A stretch of 64,000 nt of DNA from positions 1 to 64,000 of the forward strand of contig NZ_VIGW01000005.1 in the NCBI RefSeq assembly GCF_007858435.1, written 5' to 3'. The position numbers and the translations under genes were made by a program. Positions 1-9,114 of this stretch are shown here, piece after piece (within the stretch, counting starts at the first letter, position 1; each line of letters opens with the position of its first letter). Under the pieces are notes generated by a model. The model did not search any database and was not told where the DNA came from. It worked only from the letters and a program-made list of their open reading frames with translations. This DNA is from Tsukamurella asaccharolytica (GTDB lineage: Bacteria; Actinomycetota; Actinomycetes; Mycobacteriales; Mycobacteriaceae).

Positions 1-164
1 TAGTCACCCCGCGCACCCGCCACCATCACGGACTCGCCGGACCAGCCTCATGGCCAGTCAAGCATTTCGTCATCTGCTGGACCTCCCAACGCTCAGAACC
101 CCCGGGGCCGGCGATCCGGGGGGGGGGCTCCTAGCTGACAGCAGTCAGAAACTCATCATATCTG

Positions 165-237
165 TGGAGGCTAGGGGATTCGAACCCCTGACCCTCGCCT
201 TGCAAAGGCGATGCTCTACCAACTGAGCTAAGCCCCC
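165..237 (-). tRNA. tRNA-Ala (anticodon TGC)
   Basis: On the minus strand the sequence folds as a 73-nt cloverleaf. The acceptor arms are GGGGGCT and AGCCTCC, the anticodon loop carries TGC, and the T-loop reads GGTTCGAATCC. The acceptor stem has the G3-U70 wobble pair that is the known identity element for alanyl-tRNA synthetase. The discriminator is A and no CCA is encoded. The gene lies 90 bp downstream of a truncated ABC ATPase gene. The 164 bp before it hold nothing I recognise. Confidence 0.96.
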
Positions 238-326
238 GTGTGTGGTTGTGCACCCGCTGCTGGGCACCGTCCCACCGCCAAACTACGACCTCGTGACGGA
301 CATGTCCACCACAGCATCCCTGCTGG

Positions 327-1082
327 TCAACCCCTTACCAAGCCTGTCAGCTGGAGATAAGATTCGAAGGCGATCTCGGCGGGGTGGCCCCCGACGATCT
401 CGCGGAGCGTGCCGAGCCGGGCGATCGTGCCGCGGTGCATGATCGCGATGCGGTCGGCGAGCGCCTCGGCCTCGTCGAGGTAGTGCGTGGTGAGCACCAT
501 CGTGACGCCGTCGCGCTTGAGCTCGTCGAGCAGCCTCCAGGTGGCCCGGCGGCTCTCGGGATCGAGGCCGGTGGTCGGCTCGTCGAGGAACAGCAGGCGC
601 GGCTGGCCGATGAGCGCGCACGCCAGGTCGACGCGCCGCTGCTCGCCGCCCGAGAGGGCGCGCACGCGGACGCCGGCGCGCTCGCGCAGGTTCACGCGGT
701 CGAGCACGGCGTCGGCGGTGGTGGGGTTGCTGCAGGTGCCCCGCCACATCTCGAGGGTCTCGCGCACGGTCAGCTCCGCGGGCAGGCCACCCGACTGCAG
801 CATGATGCCGCAGTAGGGGCGGACCCGGCGCCGCTCGGCCTGCGGGTCGAGGCCGAAGACGGCGAGCTCGCCGGCGGTGGGCCGGGCGAGGCCCTCGAGC
901 AGGTCGAGCGTCGAGGTCTTGCCGGCGCCGTTGGTGCCGAGGAGCGCGAAGACCTCGCCCGCCGAGACGTGCAGGTCGATGCCGCGCACGGCCTCGAAGG
1001 CGTCGGCGCCCGTGCCGTAGGTGCGGCGGAGGCCGGTGGCCTCGATGACGGGGCCGGTGGTGAGGTCGACCGGGGCGCTCAT
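327..1082 (-). CDS. ABC exporter ATP-binding protein, probably 3'-truncated
   Basis: Cytoplasmic nucleotide-binding subunit of an ABC-2 type (drug/lipid) exporter. Visible motifs in 251 residues are Walker A GTNGAGKTS near residue 50, Q-loop MLQSGG, signature LSGGEQRRVD, Walker B LLFLDEPTTGLDP and H-loop LTTHYLDEA. The ATG at 1082 overlaps the stop of the upstream membrane-protein gene as ATGA, which fixes the start. Relatives of this family usually have about 300 residues, with a C-terminal regulatory part after the motif seen here as GHPAEIAFE. In this gene that motif is followed by only eleven residues and a stop, and no permease gene follows. Deletion next to tRNA-Ala is my inference; a naturally short variant is the alternative. 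Confidence 0.85.
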   Translation of the reverse strand: MSAPVDLTTGPVIEATGLRRTYGTGADAFEAVRGIDLHVSAGEVFALLGTNGAGKTSTLDLLEGLARPTAGELAVFGLDPQAERRRVRPYCGIMLQSGGLPAELTVRETLEMWRGTCSNPTTADAVLDRVNLRERAGVRVRALSGGEQRRVDLACALIGQPRLLFLDEPTTGLDPESRRATWRLLDELKRDGVTMVLTTHYLDEAEALADRIAIMHRGTIARLGTLREIVGGHPAEIAFESYLQLTGLVRG

Positions 1083-1360
1083 CGACGGTCCCACTTCCGC
1101 ATACCGAGCACCCACCGCACCGCCAGGTGCAGCGCGGCGACGCCGGAGATGATCGACGCCAGGAGTACCGGGGGCTGCAGGACGATCACGACGAGCGCGA
1201 GGAGGACGACCGTCGTGACGATCACGGCGCCCTCGCGGGCCCGGGTCGGTGCGGGGCCGAGCCGGATGAAGTCGGCGAGCAGATTGGGCGTCCCCGTGGA
1301 TGACGGTGCCGCCTGTGGTCGGTCGGGTTGGTGGACGGTGTGGAGATCGTTGGCGTTCAT
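1079..1360 (-). CDS. small two-helix membrane protein
   Basis: 93-residue protein of unknown function. Residues 1-35 are polar and proline-rich. Two hydrophobic stretches follow (AVIVTTVVLLALVVIVL, then a second around LLASIISGVAALHLAV), so it should sit in the cytoplasmic membrane with a short basic tail (MRKWDRR). I chose the ATG at 1360 over a longer frame starting at 1447, because the longer N-terminus is unlike a protein and would run into the divergent ugp promoter region. Its stop overlaps the start of the ABC ATPase gene, so the two are translationally coupled. It is too short to be a complete ABC-2 permease. Confidence 0.65.
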   Translation of the reverse strand: MNANDLHTVHQPDRPQAAPSSTGTPNLLADFIRLGPAPTRAREGAVIVTTVVLLALVVIVLQPPVLLASIISGVAALHLAVRWVLGMRKWDRR

Positions 1361-1440
1361 GGGATCAAGCTTCGCCCCGATCCTGCCCGCCCAGTAGTGC
1401 GCGTTGTCAGGGCTTTTCCGCCGGTTGTCACCGACTCCCG

Positions 1441-1454
1441 ATGACATCTGTCAT
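1441..1454. promoter_or_regulatory. palindrome between ugpA and the divergent membrane gene
   Basis: ATGACATCTGTCAT has perfect 6-bp arms around two bases. It lies in the 174-bp divergent region, about 80-95 bp before the likely ugpA starts and about 80 bp before the divergent ATG. The geometry fits a dimeric regulator site. Which regulator binds is unknown. Confidence 0.4.
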
Positions 1455-1534
1455 GCCGTCGGGCCGCACGGCCCCCGTGCGATCACGAATTCGTTACCGA
1501 ATTTTTGCCCGATTGTGGTCCGCCGGACGGGGAA

Positions 1535-2485
1535 GTGCAGCACGCTACGGCAGTGACCGCCGCGACCGAACGGGTGGAGCCATCCCCCAAGACGGGGCTG
1601 GCCGCCAACCTGGTACCCAAGGACAACCTGCTTTTCCTGTTGTTCGTGGTGCCGAACCTGGTGCTGCTCGCCGTCTTCACGTACCGCCCGCTGATCGACA
1701 ACGTGCGTCTGAGCTTCCAGGAATGGTCGCTCGCCAGCGCCGAGCCGGCGAAGTGGATCGGCCTCGACAACTACCGCGAGTTCTTCACCAAGGCGGAGAG
1801 CTGGCAGGTCGTCACCATCACGCTGATCTTCACGGTGAGCGCGGTGGTCTTCTCGATGGTGCTGGGCCTGGCGCTGGCGATGCTCCTGGATCAGAACCTG
1901 AAGGGTCGCAACCTGGTCCGCTCCGCGGTTTTCGCGCCCTTCGTGATCTCCGGCGCGGCCATCGGCGCGGCCTTCTACTTCGTCTTCAACCCGCAGTTCG
2001 GCGCGGTCGCCTCGATCCTGTCCTGGTTCGGCATCACGAGCCCGGACTTCTACCAGAACCCGGGCTGGGCGCTGTTCCTGGTGACCTTCACCTACATCTG
2101 GAAGAACCTGGGCTACACCTTCGTCATCTACCTCGCGGCGTTGCAGGGCCTCAACAAGGACCTCGACGAGGCGGCCGCGATCGACGGGACGCCGGCGTGG
2201 CGCAAGTTCTGGCGCGTGACCCTGCCGCAGCTGCGCCCGGCGACCTACTTCCTGTCGATCACCGTGCTGCTCAACAGCCTGCAGGTCTTCGACATCATCA
2301 ACATCATGTTCCCCGCGGGCGGCCCGCAGGGCGGCACCACGACCATGGTCTTCGACATCTACTGGCAGACCTTCCGGAACCAGCGCGCCGGGTACGGCGC
2401 GACCATCGCGACGATCATGTTCCTCGTGCTCCTGATCGTGACGGTCGTGCAGGTGCGGATGATGGACCGGGGGGACGACAAGTGA
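1535..2485 (+). CDS. ugpA: ABC sugar/glycerophosphodiester permease, UgpA type
   Basis: Membrane permease subunit of a carbohydrate-type (CUT1) ABC importer, with six predicted helices over about 316 residues. The cytoplasmic EAA loop is visible as EAAAIDGTPAWRKFWRVTLP, which docks on the ATPase. It is the first gene of a ugpA-ugpE-ugpB-ugpC operon in the same order as the mycobacterial ugp operon; in M. tuberculosis that system binds glycerophosphocholine (family knowledge). The start is uncertain: GTG codons at 1535 and 1553 and a TTG at 1505 are all in frame and none has an ideally spaced ribosome site. The next gene overlaps its stop by four bases. Confidence 0.88.
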   Translation: MQHATAVTAATERVEPSPKTGLAANLVPKDNLLFLLFVVPNLVLLAVFTYRPLIDNVRLSFQEWSLASAEPAKWIGLDNYREFFTKAESWQVVTITLIFTVSAVVFSMVLGLALAMLLDQNLKGRNLVRSAVFAPFVISGAAIGAAFYFVFNPQFGAVASILSWFGITSPDFYQNPGWALFLVTFTYIWKNLGYTFVIYLAALQGLNKDLDEAAAIDGTPAWRKFWRVTLPQLRPATYFLSITVLLNSLQVFDIINIMFPAGGPQGGTTTMVFDIYWQTFRNQRAGYGATIATIMFLVLLIVTVVQVRMMDRGDDK

Positions 2486-3315
2486 GCGCATCGCCCGCGG
2501 GAAGCACCGGAATGAAGGTGCTCGGATACCTCGGCATGGCGGCCACGCTGCTCCTCGTGGCCGTGCCCGTCTACTTCATCGTCATCACCTCGGTGAAGGA
2601 CCGGCCGGACATCTTCGTCTCGCCCGCCACGTGGTGGCCGCCGACCTGGTACCCGCAGAACTACAGCTACGTGACGGAGGAGATCCCGTACTGGCAGTAC
2701 CTGCGGAACTCGGCGATCATCACGCTCGTCACCGGGACCATCAAGTTCGTCCTCGGCGTGAGCACCGCCTACGCCCTGGTCTTCCTCCGCTTCCCGTACA
2801 AGAAGCTGATCTTCCTCGTGGTGATCGCGGCGCTCATGGTGCCCAACCAGATCACCGTGATCTCGAACTACGCGCTCATGGCGGACTACCGCAACACCTT
2901 CTTCGGCATCATCGTGCCGCTGGCGGGCGTGGCCTTCGGCACCTTCCTCATGCGCAACCACTTCCTCTCGCTGCCCAAGGAGATCGTGGAGGCGGCGCGC
3001 ATGGACGGGGCCGGCCACCTGCGCCTGCTGTTCCGGGTGATCCTGCCCGTCTCGATCCCCACCATGGTGGCCTTCGCGGTCATCACGCTGGTGAACGAGT
3101 GGAACGAGTACCTCTGGCCGTTCCTCATGTCGGACAACGCCGCCGTCGCGCCGCTGCCCGTCGGCCTCACCCTGCTCCAGAACACCGAGCAGGGGGTGAA
3201 CTGGGGGCCCGTCATGGCGGCCACCCTGCTCACCGCCCTGCCGATGCTCATCGTCTTCCTGATCCTGCAGCGGCAGATGATCAAGGGCCTGACCTCCGGC
3301 GCCGTCAAGGGCTGA
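2482..3315 (+). CDS. ugpE: ABC sugar/glycerophosphodiester permease, UgpE type
   Basis: Second permease subunit, 277 residues, six predicted helices. The EAA loop reads EAARMDGAGHLRLLFRVILP. The GTG start at 2482 overlaps the ugpA stop as GTGA, giving translational coupling. It forms a heterodimeric membrane channel with UgpA, energised by the UgpC ATPase encoded two genes downstream. Length and motif placement are normal for the CUT1 family. Confidence 0.9.
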   Translation: MSASPAGSTGMKVLGYLGMAATLLLVAVPVYFIVITSVKDRPDIFVSPATWWPPTWYPQNYSYVTEEIPYWQYLRNSAIITLVTGTIKFVLGVSTAYALVFLRFPYKKLIFLVVIAALMVPNQITVISNYALMADYRNTFFGIIVPLAGVAFGTFLMRNHFLSLPKEIVEAARMDGAGHLRLLFRVILPVSIPTMVAFAVITLVNEWNEYLWPFLMSDNAAVAPLPVGLTLLQNTEQGVNWGPVMAATLLTALPMLIVFLILQRQMIKGLTSGAVKG

Positions 3316-3353
3316 CCGGGACCACCACAGAAGAAACACCAAGGGAGAGACTC

Positions 3354-4679
3354 ATGGGCGACTTCACACGGCGGGGCTTCCTCGTCACCGGCCTGGCGGC
3401 GACCGCGGCGGTAGCGGCGGCGTGCGCGGGCTCCGGTTCGGGCGGCGGCTCGTCGAACTCGGGCAGCGGAGGCAGCGGTGGCGGTGGCGGCGACATCACG
3501 CTGCGCTTCCTCAGCAACCACCCGGGCAGCTCGAAGGCCACCGAGCAGGCGCTCATCGACGACTTCCAGAAGGCCAACTCCGGCATCAAGGTGGAGTTGC
3601 TGGACGGCGGCAAGAACTACGAGGAGGTCGCCCAGAAGTTCCAGACCTCGCTCTCCGGTGGCGACAAGGCCGACATCATCGTCGTCTCCGACGTCACCTG
3701 GTTCAACTTCGCGCTGAACAAGCAGATCGCCCCGCTCGACGACCTGTTCGCGGGCGCCGGCCTCAAGCCGGAGGAGTACGTCGACTCCCTGCTCGCTGAC
3801 ACGAAGTTCAACGGCAAGCACTACGCGGTGCCCTTCGCCCGCTCGACGCCGCTGTTCTACTACAACAAGGACGTGTGGAAGAAGGCCGGCCTCGAGGACC
3901 GCGGCCCCAAGGACTGGGACGAGTTCGCGCAGTGGGCGCCCCGCATCCAGGACGCGATCGGCAGCGACAAGAAGGCCATCGTCATCGCCGACGGCGAGAA
4001 CTACCTCGACTGGGTCTTCGAGGGCTGGAACTGGTCCAAGGGCGGCGCCTACTCCGACGGCTGGGACCTCAAGTTCACCACCCCGGAGTCGATCGCGGCG
4101 GCCAACCAGCTCAAGGACGTGATGAGCAAGTGGGGCCGCCTGGCCACCACCCCCGAGAACGACTTCGGCGCCGGCCTCGCCGCCGTCACGCTGCAGTCCA
4201 CCGGTTCGCTCAAGACGATCAGCACGTCCGCGAAGTTCGAGCTCGGCACCGCCTTCCTGCCCGGACCCGCCGGCAGGTCGTGCCCCACGGGCGGCGCGGG
4301 TGTCGCGATCGCCGAGGGCATCTCGGCCGAGCGCAAGGCCGCGGCCATGAAGTTCATCGAGTTCCTCACCAACACGGTGAACACCTCGAAGTTCTCGCAG
4401 GCCACGGGCTACATGCCGGTGCGCAAGGCCGTCGTCGACGAGCCCTCGATGAAGGCCTTCATCGAGAAGAACCCGAACTTCGGCACCGCCGTCCGGCAGC
4501 TGCCGGTGACCCGCAGCCAGGACAACGCCCGCGTCTTCGTGCCGGGCGGCGGCGCGGACATCGGCCGCGCGCTGCAGCAGATCGTCAACGGCGGCGACAC
4601 CGCGGCCGTGCTGGGTGCGCTGCAGCGGACGATCCAGGGCAAGATCGACTCGCAGATCAAGCCCAAGCTGCCGAAGTAA
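3354..4679 (+). CDS. ugpB: extracellular substrate-binding lipoprotein, UgpB type
   Basis: 441-residue binding protein for the ABC importer. The N-terminus TRRGFLVTGLAATAAVAAAC combines a twin-arginine-like motif with a lipobox, so the mature protein should be lipid-anchored at Cys25 after a Ser/Gly-rich linker. The body (RFLSNHPGSSKATEQALIDD, YYNKDVWKKAGL) matches family 1 solute-binding proteins, closest in my judgement to UgpB, which takes up sn-glycerol-3-phosphate diesters. The exact ligand cannot be read from sequence. A GGGAGAG ribosome site precedes the ATG. Confidence 0.88.
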   Translation: MGDFTRRGFLVTGLAATAAVAAACAGSGSGGGSSNSGSGGSGGGGGDITLRFLSNHPGSSKATEQALIDDFQKANSGIKVELLDGGKNYEEVAQKFQTSLSGGDKADIIVVSDVTWFNFALNKQIAPLDDLFAGAGLKPEEYVDSLLADTKFNGKHYAVPFARSTPLFYYNKDVWKKAGLEDRGPKDWDEFAQWAPRIQDAIGSDKKAIVIADGENYLDWVFEGWNWSKGGAYSDGWDLKFTTPESIAAANQLKDVMSKWGRLATTPENDFGAGLAAVTLQSTGSLKTISTSAKFELGTAFLPGPAGRSCPTGGAGVAIAEGISAERKAAAMKFIEFLTNTVNTSKFSQATGYMPVRKAVVDEPSMKAFIEKNPNFGTAVRQLPVTRSQDNARVFVPGGGADIGRALQQIVNGGDTAAVLGALQRTIQGKIDSQIKPKLPK

Positions 4680-4726
4680 GCCCGGCTGCAGCCGGTTTCG
4701 TAGAAACTAGGAGTGACAGGAAGACC

Positions 4727-5797
<1,071 letters not shown>

Positions 5798-5804
5798 CCC
5801 TGAC

Positions 5805-5847
5805 GGGCAGAACGGGTGCGGATAGCTTCCCGCACCCCGTTCTGCCC
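5805..5847. terminator. bidirectional hairpin between ugpC and a glycosyltransferase gene
   Basis: A 17-18 bp inverted repeat (GGGCAGAACGGG...CCCGTTCTGCCC) with a seven-base loop and one bulged base lies between convergent genes. It lacks a clear T-tract but its position fits transcription end for both strands. Confidence 0.75.
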
Positions 5848-5855
5848 GCGCCCGA

Positions 5856-7052
5856 TCACACGGCGCGCTGCGTGCTCCAGGCCCCGCTCGATCGTGCTGG
5901 CGCCACCGCGGCACGGCCTCCTGCGGGACGGTCGCGGAGGAAGCGCCGGCGGTCCGCTGTCGCCCGGTGCAGGCCGAGCATCGTCTCGACGGCGCGGTCC
6001 CACGTGTACTGCTCGGCGCACGTCCGGGCGGCCCGGCGGTAGTCGCCGTCGAGCACTGCGCGCACGGCGGCGGTGAACGCGGCGCCCGTGTCGGCGGCCG
6101 GGAGACCGCAGCCGTCGCGGGTGACGTCGGCGAGGGCGCTGTTGCGCGAGACCACGATCGGGGTGCCGGAGGCGAGTGCCTCCATCGCGCTGAGCCCGAA
6201 GGTCTCGTGCGGCCCCGGGCAGATCGCGACGTCCGCGGCCGCGAGGAGGTCGGCCAGGTCATCGCGATCCGCGAGGTGGCCGGTGAAGACGACCGGCAGT
6301 CCGTAGGCCTGACGCCGCAGCTCGTCGGTCATGGCGCCGTCGCCCGCGATGACGAGGCGCGCCCGGACACCGTCGGCGACGAGGGCGCGGACGATCTCGA
6401 TCCCGCGCGCCGGATGCTTCTCCATCGAGAGTCGGCAGGACTGCACGAGGAGGACGTCGGCACCGTGTGACCACCGCTCCCGCGCCTGCGGCGTGGCCCG
6501 GTCCGGGCGGAAGGTGCCGAGGTCGACGCCGAGCGGGACGGTCTCGACGTTGGGTGCCTGCACGCGCGCGAACTCCTCGCCGGCGAAGGCCGTCGTGCAG
6601 ACGACGGTGTCGTAGCTGCGGGCTGTGCCGAGGTTCGCCACGTCGGAGGCCCAGGTCGCAACCCGGCGCGGGGCGCCCAGTTCGATCATCCGGTCGAGGC
6701 GCTCGTGACTGATCATGATCGAGCCGATGCCGTGCGCCTTCGCCCACGGGCCCATGCCGCGCAGCGTGAGGCGGTCGGAGACCTCGAGGCTGTCAGCGCC
6801 GAGGCGGGGGAGGAGCCGGCGGATGAGGACGGGGCTCGCGGCCCGGTAGCCCTCCACCTTGAAGAACTTGCGGCCCGGGACGGTGATCCGGCGGACGCCG
6901 GAATCGAGCACCTCGTCGTCGTGCGCGCGGCCGGCGACCACCAGCGTGACCGCGTGCCCGCGGTCGACGTAGCCCGCGCCCAACTGGTCCACGGCGGTCC
7001 GCAGGCCGCCCGACCGCGGCCCGTAGAAGTTCGCCAGTTGAACGATGTGCAT
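5856..7052 (-). CDS. GT4-family glycosyltransferase
   Basis: 398-residue GT-B fold glycosyltransferase. The N-terminus MHIVQLANFYGPRSGGLRTA carries the glycine-rich acceptor-domain loop. The C-terminal half has the family 4 nucleotide-sugar signature (ICPGPHETFGLSAMEALASG, the EX7E motif) and the phosphate-binding K in SMEKHPARG. Such enzymes in mycolic-acid bacteria often build phosphatidylinositol mannosides or glycolipids from GDP-mannose; acceptor and donor here are not determined. I start at ATG 7052, with GCGGGA eight bases upstream; ATG 7061 is also possible. The gene is monocistronic and convergent with ugpC. Confidence 0.88.
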   Translation of the reverse strand: MHIVQLANFYGPRSGGLRTAVDQLGAGYVDRGHAVTLVVAGRAHDDEVLDSGVRRITVPGRKFFKVEGYRAASPVLIRRLLPRLGADSLEVSDRLTLRGMGPWAKAHGIGSIMISHERLDRMIELGAPRRVATWASDVANLGTARSYDTVVCTTAFAGEEFARVQAPNVETVPLGVDLGTFRPDRATPQARERWSHGADVLLVQSCRLSMEKHPARGIEIVRALVADGVRARLVIAGDGAMTDELRRQAYGLPVVFTGHLADRDDLADLLAAADVAICPGPHETFGLSAMEALASGTPIVVSRNSALADVTRDGCGLPAADTGAAFTAAVRAVLDGDYRRAARTCAEQYTWDRAVETMLGLHRATADRRRFLRDRPAGGRAAVAPARSSGAWSTQRAV

Positions 7053-7160
7053 CGGCTGCATCCCGCCAGGCTGCCCGCGGGGGAGGTCGCGGGGGTGAAC
7101 GGGCGGAAGCCGTTGGACGAACTGTGCGAACCTGTCGGTCCGCGGGAGCAGAATCAGGGC

Positions 7161-7577
7161 ATGACCGTACGTCTGAATCCCTACATCAGCTTCGCCGACA
7201 ACGCCCGCGAGGCGCTCGAATTCTACCGAGACGTCTTCGGAGGCGAGCTCGAGATCTCCACTTTCGAGGGCATGCCGCCCGAGATGCTCTCCGATCCCAA
7301 CGACGCCACCAAGGTGATGCACGGCCAGCTCACCACCGCGGACGGCTTCACTCTCATGTGCGCCGATACGCCGGCCGGGATGCCGCGGAACGTCGGTGAC
7401 GACGTGTCCGTGTCGCTCTCGGGTGACGACCTCGCCAAGCTCACCGGCTGGTGGGAGAAGCTGTCCGCGAGCGGCTCCGTGACCGTCCCGTTCGTGCAGG
7501 CGCCGTGGGGTGACACCTTCGGCATGTGCATCGACGGCTTCGGCGTGCACTGGATGGTCAACGCCGCGGCGTCCTGA
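7161..7577 (+). CDS. VOC-superfamily (PhnB-like) protein
   Basis: 138-residue protein of the vicinal-oxygen-chelate fold. The N-terminus LNPYISFADNAREALEFYRDVFGGE and C-terminus WGDTFGMCIDGFGVHWMVN are typical of the PhnB-like (glyoxalase/bleomycin-resistance) group, whose actual reactions are mostly unknown. The ATG follows AGCAGAATCAGGGC. Its 3' end overlaps the tail of a decayed HNH endonuclease gene on the other strand. Confidence 0.87.
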   Translation: MTVRLNPYISFADNAREALEFYRDVFGGELEISTFEGMPPEMLSDPNDATKVMHGQLTTADGFTLMCADTPAGMPRNVGDDVSVSLSGDDLAKLTGWWEKLSASGSVTVPFVQAPWGDTFGMCIDGFGVHWMVNAAAS

Positions 7578-7923
7578 CGGGTCCGCGAAGCCTGCGGATT
7601 CGTGAGGGAACGGCCAACGGTCGCCCTTGCGTGAGTTGCAGGACTTGCAGGCGGGCCGGAGATTCGCCAGCATGTCCGGCCCGCCTTTCGACAGTGGCTT
7701 CACGGAGGCGATCCTTCTCCGCGAACCGCTCAGGATCACGGGCCCGTGCTCGTCGTGCGCGGTCCGCAGCGCCGACGTCGGGTTTGGCTCGGCGATACGC
7801 CCGGGTGCGCGCCGACTGGCATTGTCGGCAGAAGCGGTTCGGCCTGGCGCGGCCCTTGCGTCGGTAGAAGTCGGAGAGCGGAAGCTCGCGCTGACATTCG
7901 ATGCAAACCTGGGTGTTGTTCAT
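7558..7923 (-). pseudogene. decayed HNH endonuclease
   Basis: Two frames each hold part of an HNH nuclease. From ATG 7923 (ribosome site ACGAGG) one frame encodes a zinc-ribbon N-terminus, MNNTQVCIECQRELPLSDFY, with CxxC pairs. The matching catalytic end, PLSKGGPDMLANLRPACKSC followed by NSRKGDR, lies in another frame at about 7615-7700. The histidine-containing middle of the usual motif is missing and the second frame has no stop for over 1 kb. I infer a frameshift plus internal deletion. The gene abuts tRNA-Lys, a common place for phage or mobile-element debris. Confidence 0.7.
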
Positions 7924-7974
7924 GTTGGCCTCGTATTCATGACGTCCCCGGGGCCACTGGTACTCTCGCATCGC

Positions 7975-8047
7975 GCCCCCCTAGCTCAATTGGCAGAGCA
8001 TCCGACTTTTAATCGGCTGGTTGTGGGTTCGAGTCCCACGGGGGGCA
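7975..8047 (+). tRNA. tRNA-Lys (anticodon TTT)
   Basis: 73-nt cloverleaf with acceptor GCCCCCC/GGGGGGC, anticodon loop CTTTTAA (TTT), T-loop GGTTCGAGTCC and discriminator A. No CCA is encoded. It lies between two decayed protein genes. Confidence 0.96.
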
Positions 8048-8203
8048 CTCGCGCCTATCGTCATTCTCGCGATCACGACTGGCAGGTTTCGTCGCTCGGA
8101 CCGAGGCGCTGCGATTCACCGAGATAGGGAATTCTGGTAGGTGTAATGGCCTTCGCCACCTGCGACGAGTGGGAAGCCTGGCCGGAGCAGCACCACGACA
8201 CCG

Positions 8204-8533
8204 CGCCGGGTTGACGCCTTCCTCGCCGCGGCGCGCGATGGCGACTTCGAAGCGCTGCTGCGGGTGCTGGATCCGGACCTGACGTGGACCCGGCGGACCG
8301 CGCGCGGCGAGGTGGTGACGATCGGCGCGGACGCGGTGATCGAGGTGGCTCGACGGGGCGATCCGAGCCGCATCGAGGCGCGGCGCGTCAGAGTGAATGG
8401 TTCTCCCGGCATCCTGGTCTGGGGCCCACCGGGAAGCCGGTGGCTCTCATGGCGTGCACGGTGGTCGGCGGCCGTATCGTCGACATCAGGCGCTGTTCAA
8501 CAGCGTGGGTGGGCGTGCCCGATCACCCGCTGA
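8204..8533 (+). pseudogene. remnant of an ECF sigma factor with SnoaL-like tail (SigJ/ECF41 type)
   Basis: One frame from about 8204 reads RRVDAFLAAARDGDFEALLR and goes on through LDPDLTWTR to VRVNGSPGILVWG. The text then continues in another frame as KPVALMACTVVGGRIVDI. Together this is the C-terminal SnoaL-like domain found in SigJ/ECF41 sigma factors, where the lines '...NGAPGVVV...' and 'VVGGRIVEID' are characteristic. The sigma-70 regions 2 and 4 that should precede it are absent (a TAA closes the frame at 8144). So this is a frameshifted 3' fragment. Nothing else in 8048-8634 looks like a gene. Confidence 0.6.
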
Positions 8534-8634
8534 CCTGCCGATTTGGGATCTGGGTGGAATGTGCCATAAGCTATCCCAGCTCCCAACGGAACACGGAAGC
8601 GGTGCGGAGAGCGGCTTCATGTCGCCCGAAGCGA

Positions 8635-8707
8635 GCCCCCTTCGTTTAGTGGCCTAGGACGCCGCCCTTTCAAGGCGGTAGCGCGGGTTCGAATCCCGTA
8701 GGGGGTA
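8635..8707 (+). tRNA. tRNA-Glu (anticodon TTC)
   Basis: 73-nt cloverleaf, acceptor GCCCCCT/AGGGGGT with a terminal G-U pair, anticodon loop CTTTCAA (TTC), T-loop GGTTCGAATCC. First of three clustered tRNA genes that end at a terminator at 8930. Confidence 0.95.
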
Positions 8708-8732
8708 CGTCGGAAGACGAAAAATTGCATAT

Positions 8733-8806
8733 GGCCCTGTGGCGCAGTTGGTTAGCGCGCCGCCCTGTCACGGCGGAGGTCGCGGGTTCGAGTCCCGTCA
8801 GGGTCG
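8733..8806 (+). tRNA. tRNA-Asp (anticodon GTC)
   Basis: 74-nt cloverleaf, acceptor GGCCCTG/CAGGGTC, anticodon loop CTGTCAC (GTC), discriminator G. The genome encodes CCA directly after it (8807-8809). Confidence 0.96.
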
Positions 8807-8850
8807 CCATCCGAGTTCCATGAACTCGGCGATGACGGTTTTACCGGCAC

Positions 8851-8924
8851 GGCCAGGTAGCTCAGTTGGTACGAGCGACCGCCTGAAAAGCGGTAGGTCG
8901 CCGGTTCGATCCCGGCTCTGGCCA
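8851..8924 (+). tRNA. tRNA-Phe (anticodon GAA)
   Basis: 74-nt cloverleaf, acceptor GGCCAGG/TCTGGCC, anticodon loop CTGAAAA (GAA), T-loop GGTTCGATCC, discriminator A. Last gene of the Glu-Asp-Phe cluster. Confidence 0.96.
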
Positions 8925-8929
8925 CAAGC

Positions 8930-8958
8930 AAAACCCCCTGTTCGCAGGGGGTTTTCTT
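8930..8958 (+). terminator. intrinsic terminator of the tRNA cluster
   Basis: AAAACCCCCTG, loop TTCG, CAGGGGGTTTT followed by CTT: an eleven-pair hairpin with a stable tetraloop and T-run, directly after tRNA-Phe. Confidence 0.9.
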
Positions 8959-9114
8959 GTCCGCCCGAGGAACTCAGGTCCCTCCCATCCGGCCGGCTCG
9001 ACGAGAATCCAGGGCCCGCCGTGTACTACACGGTGGTAACGATCGGCTGACCACGTCCGAATCAAGGGACGACGGTCCGCCGGCGTGGTGGGCCGACCGA
9101 TCCGGGGGGATGCA

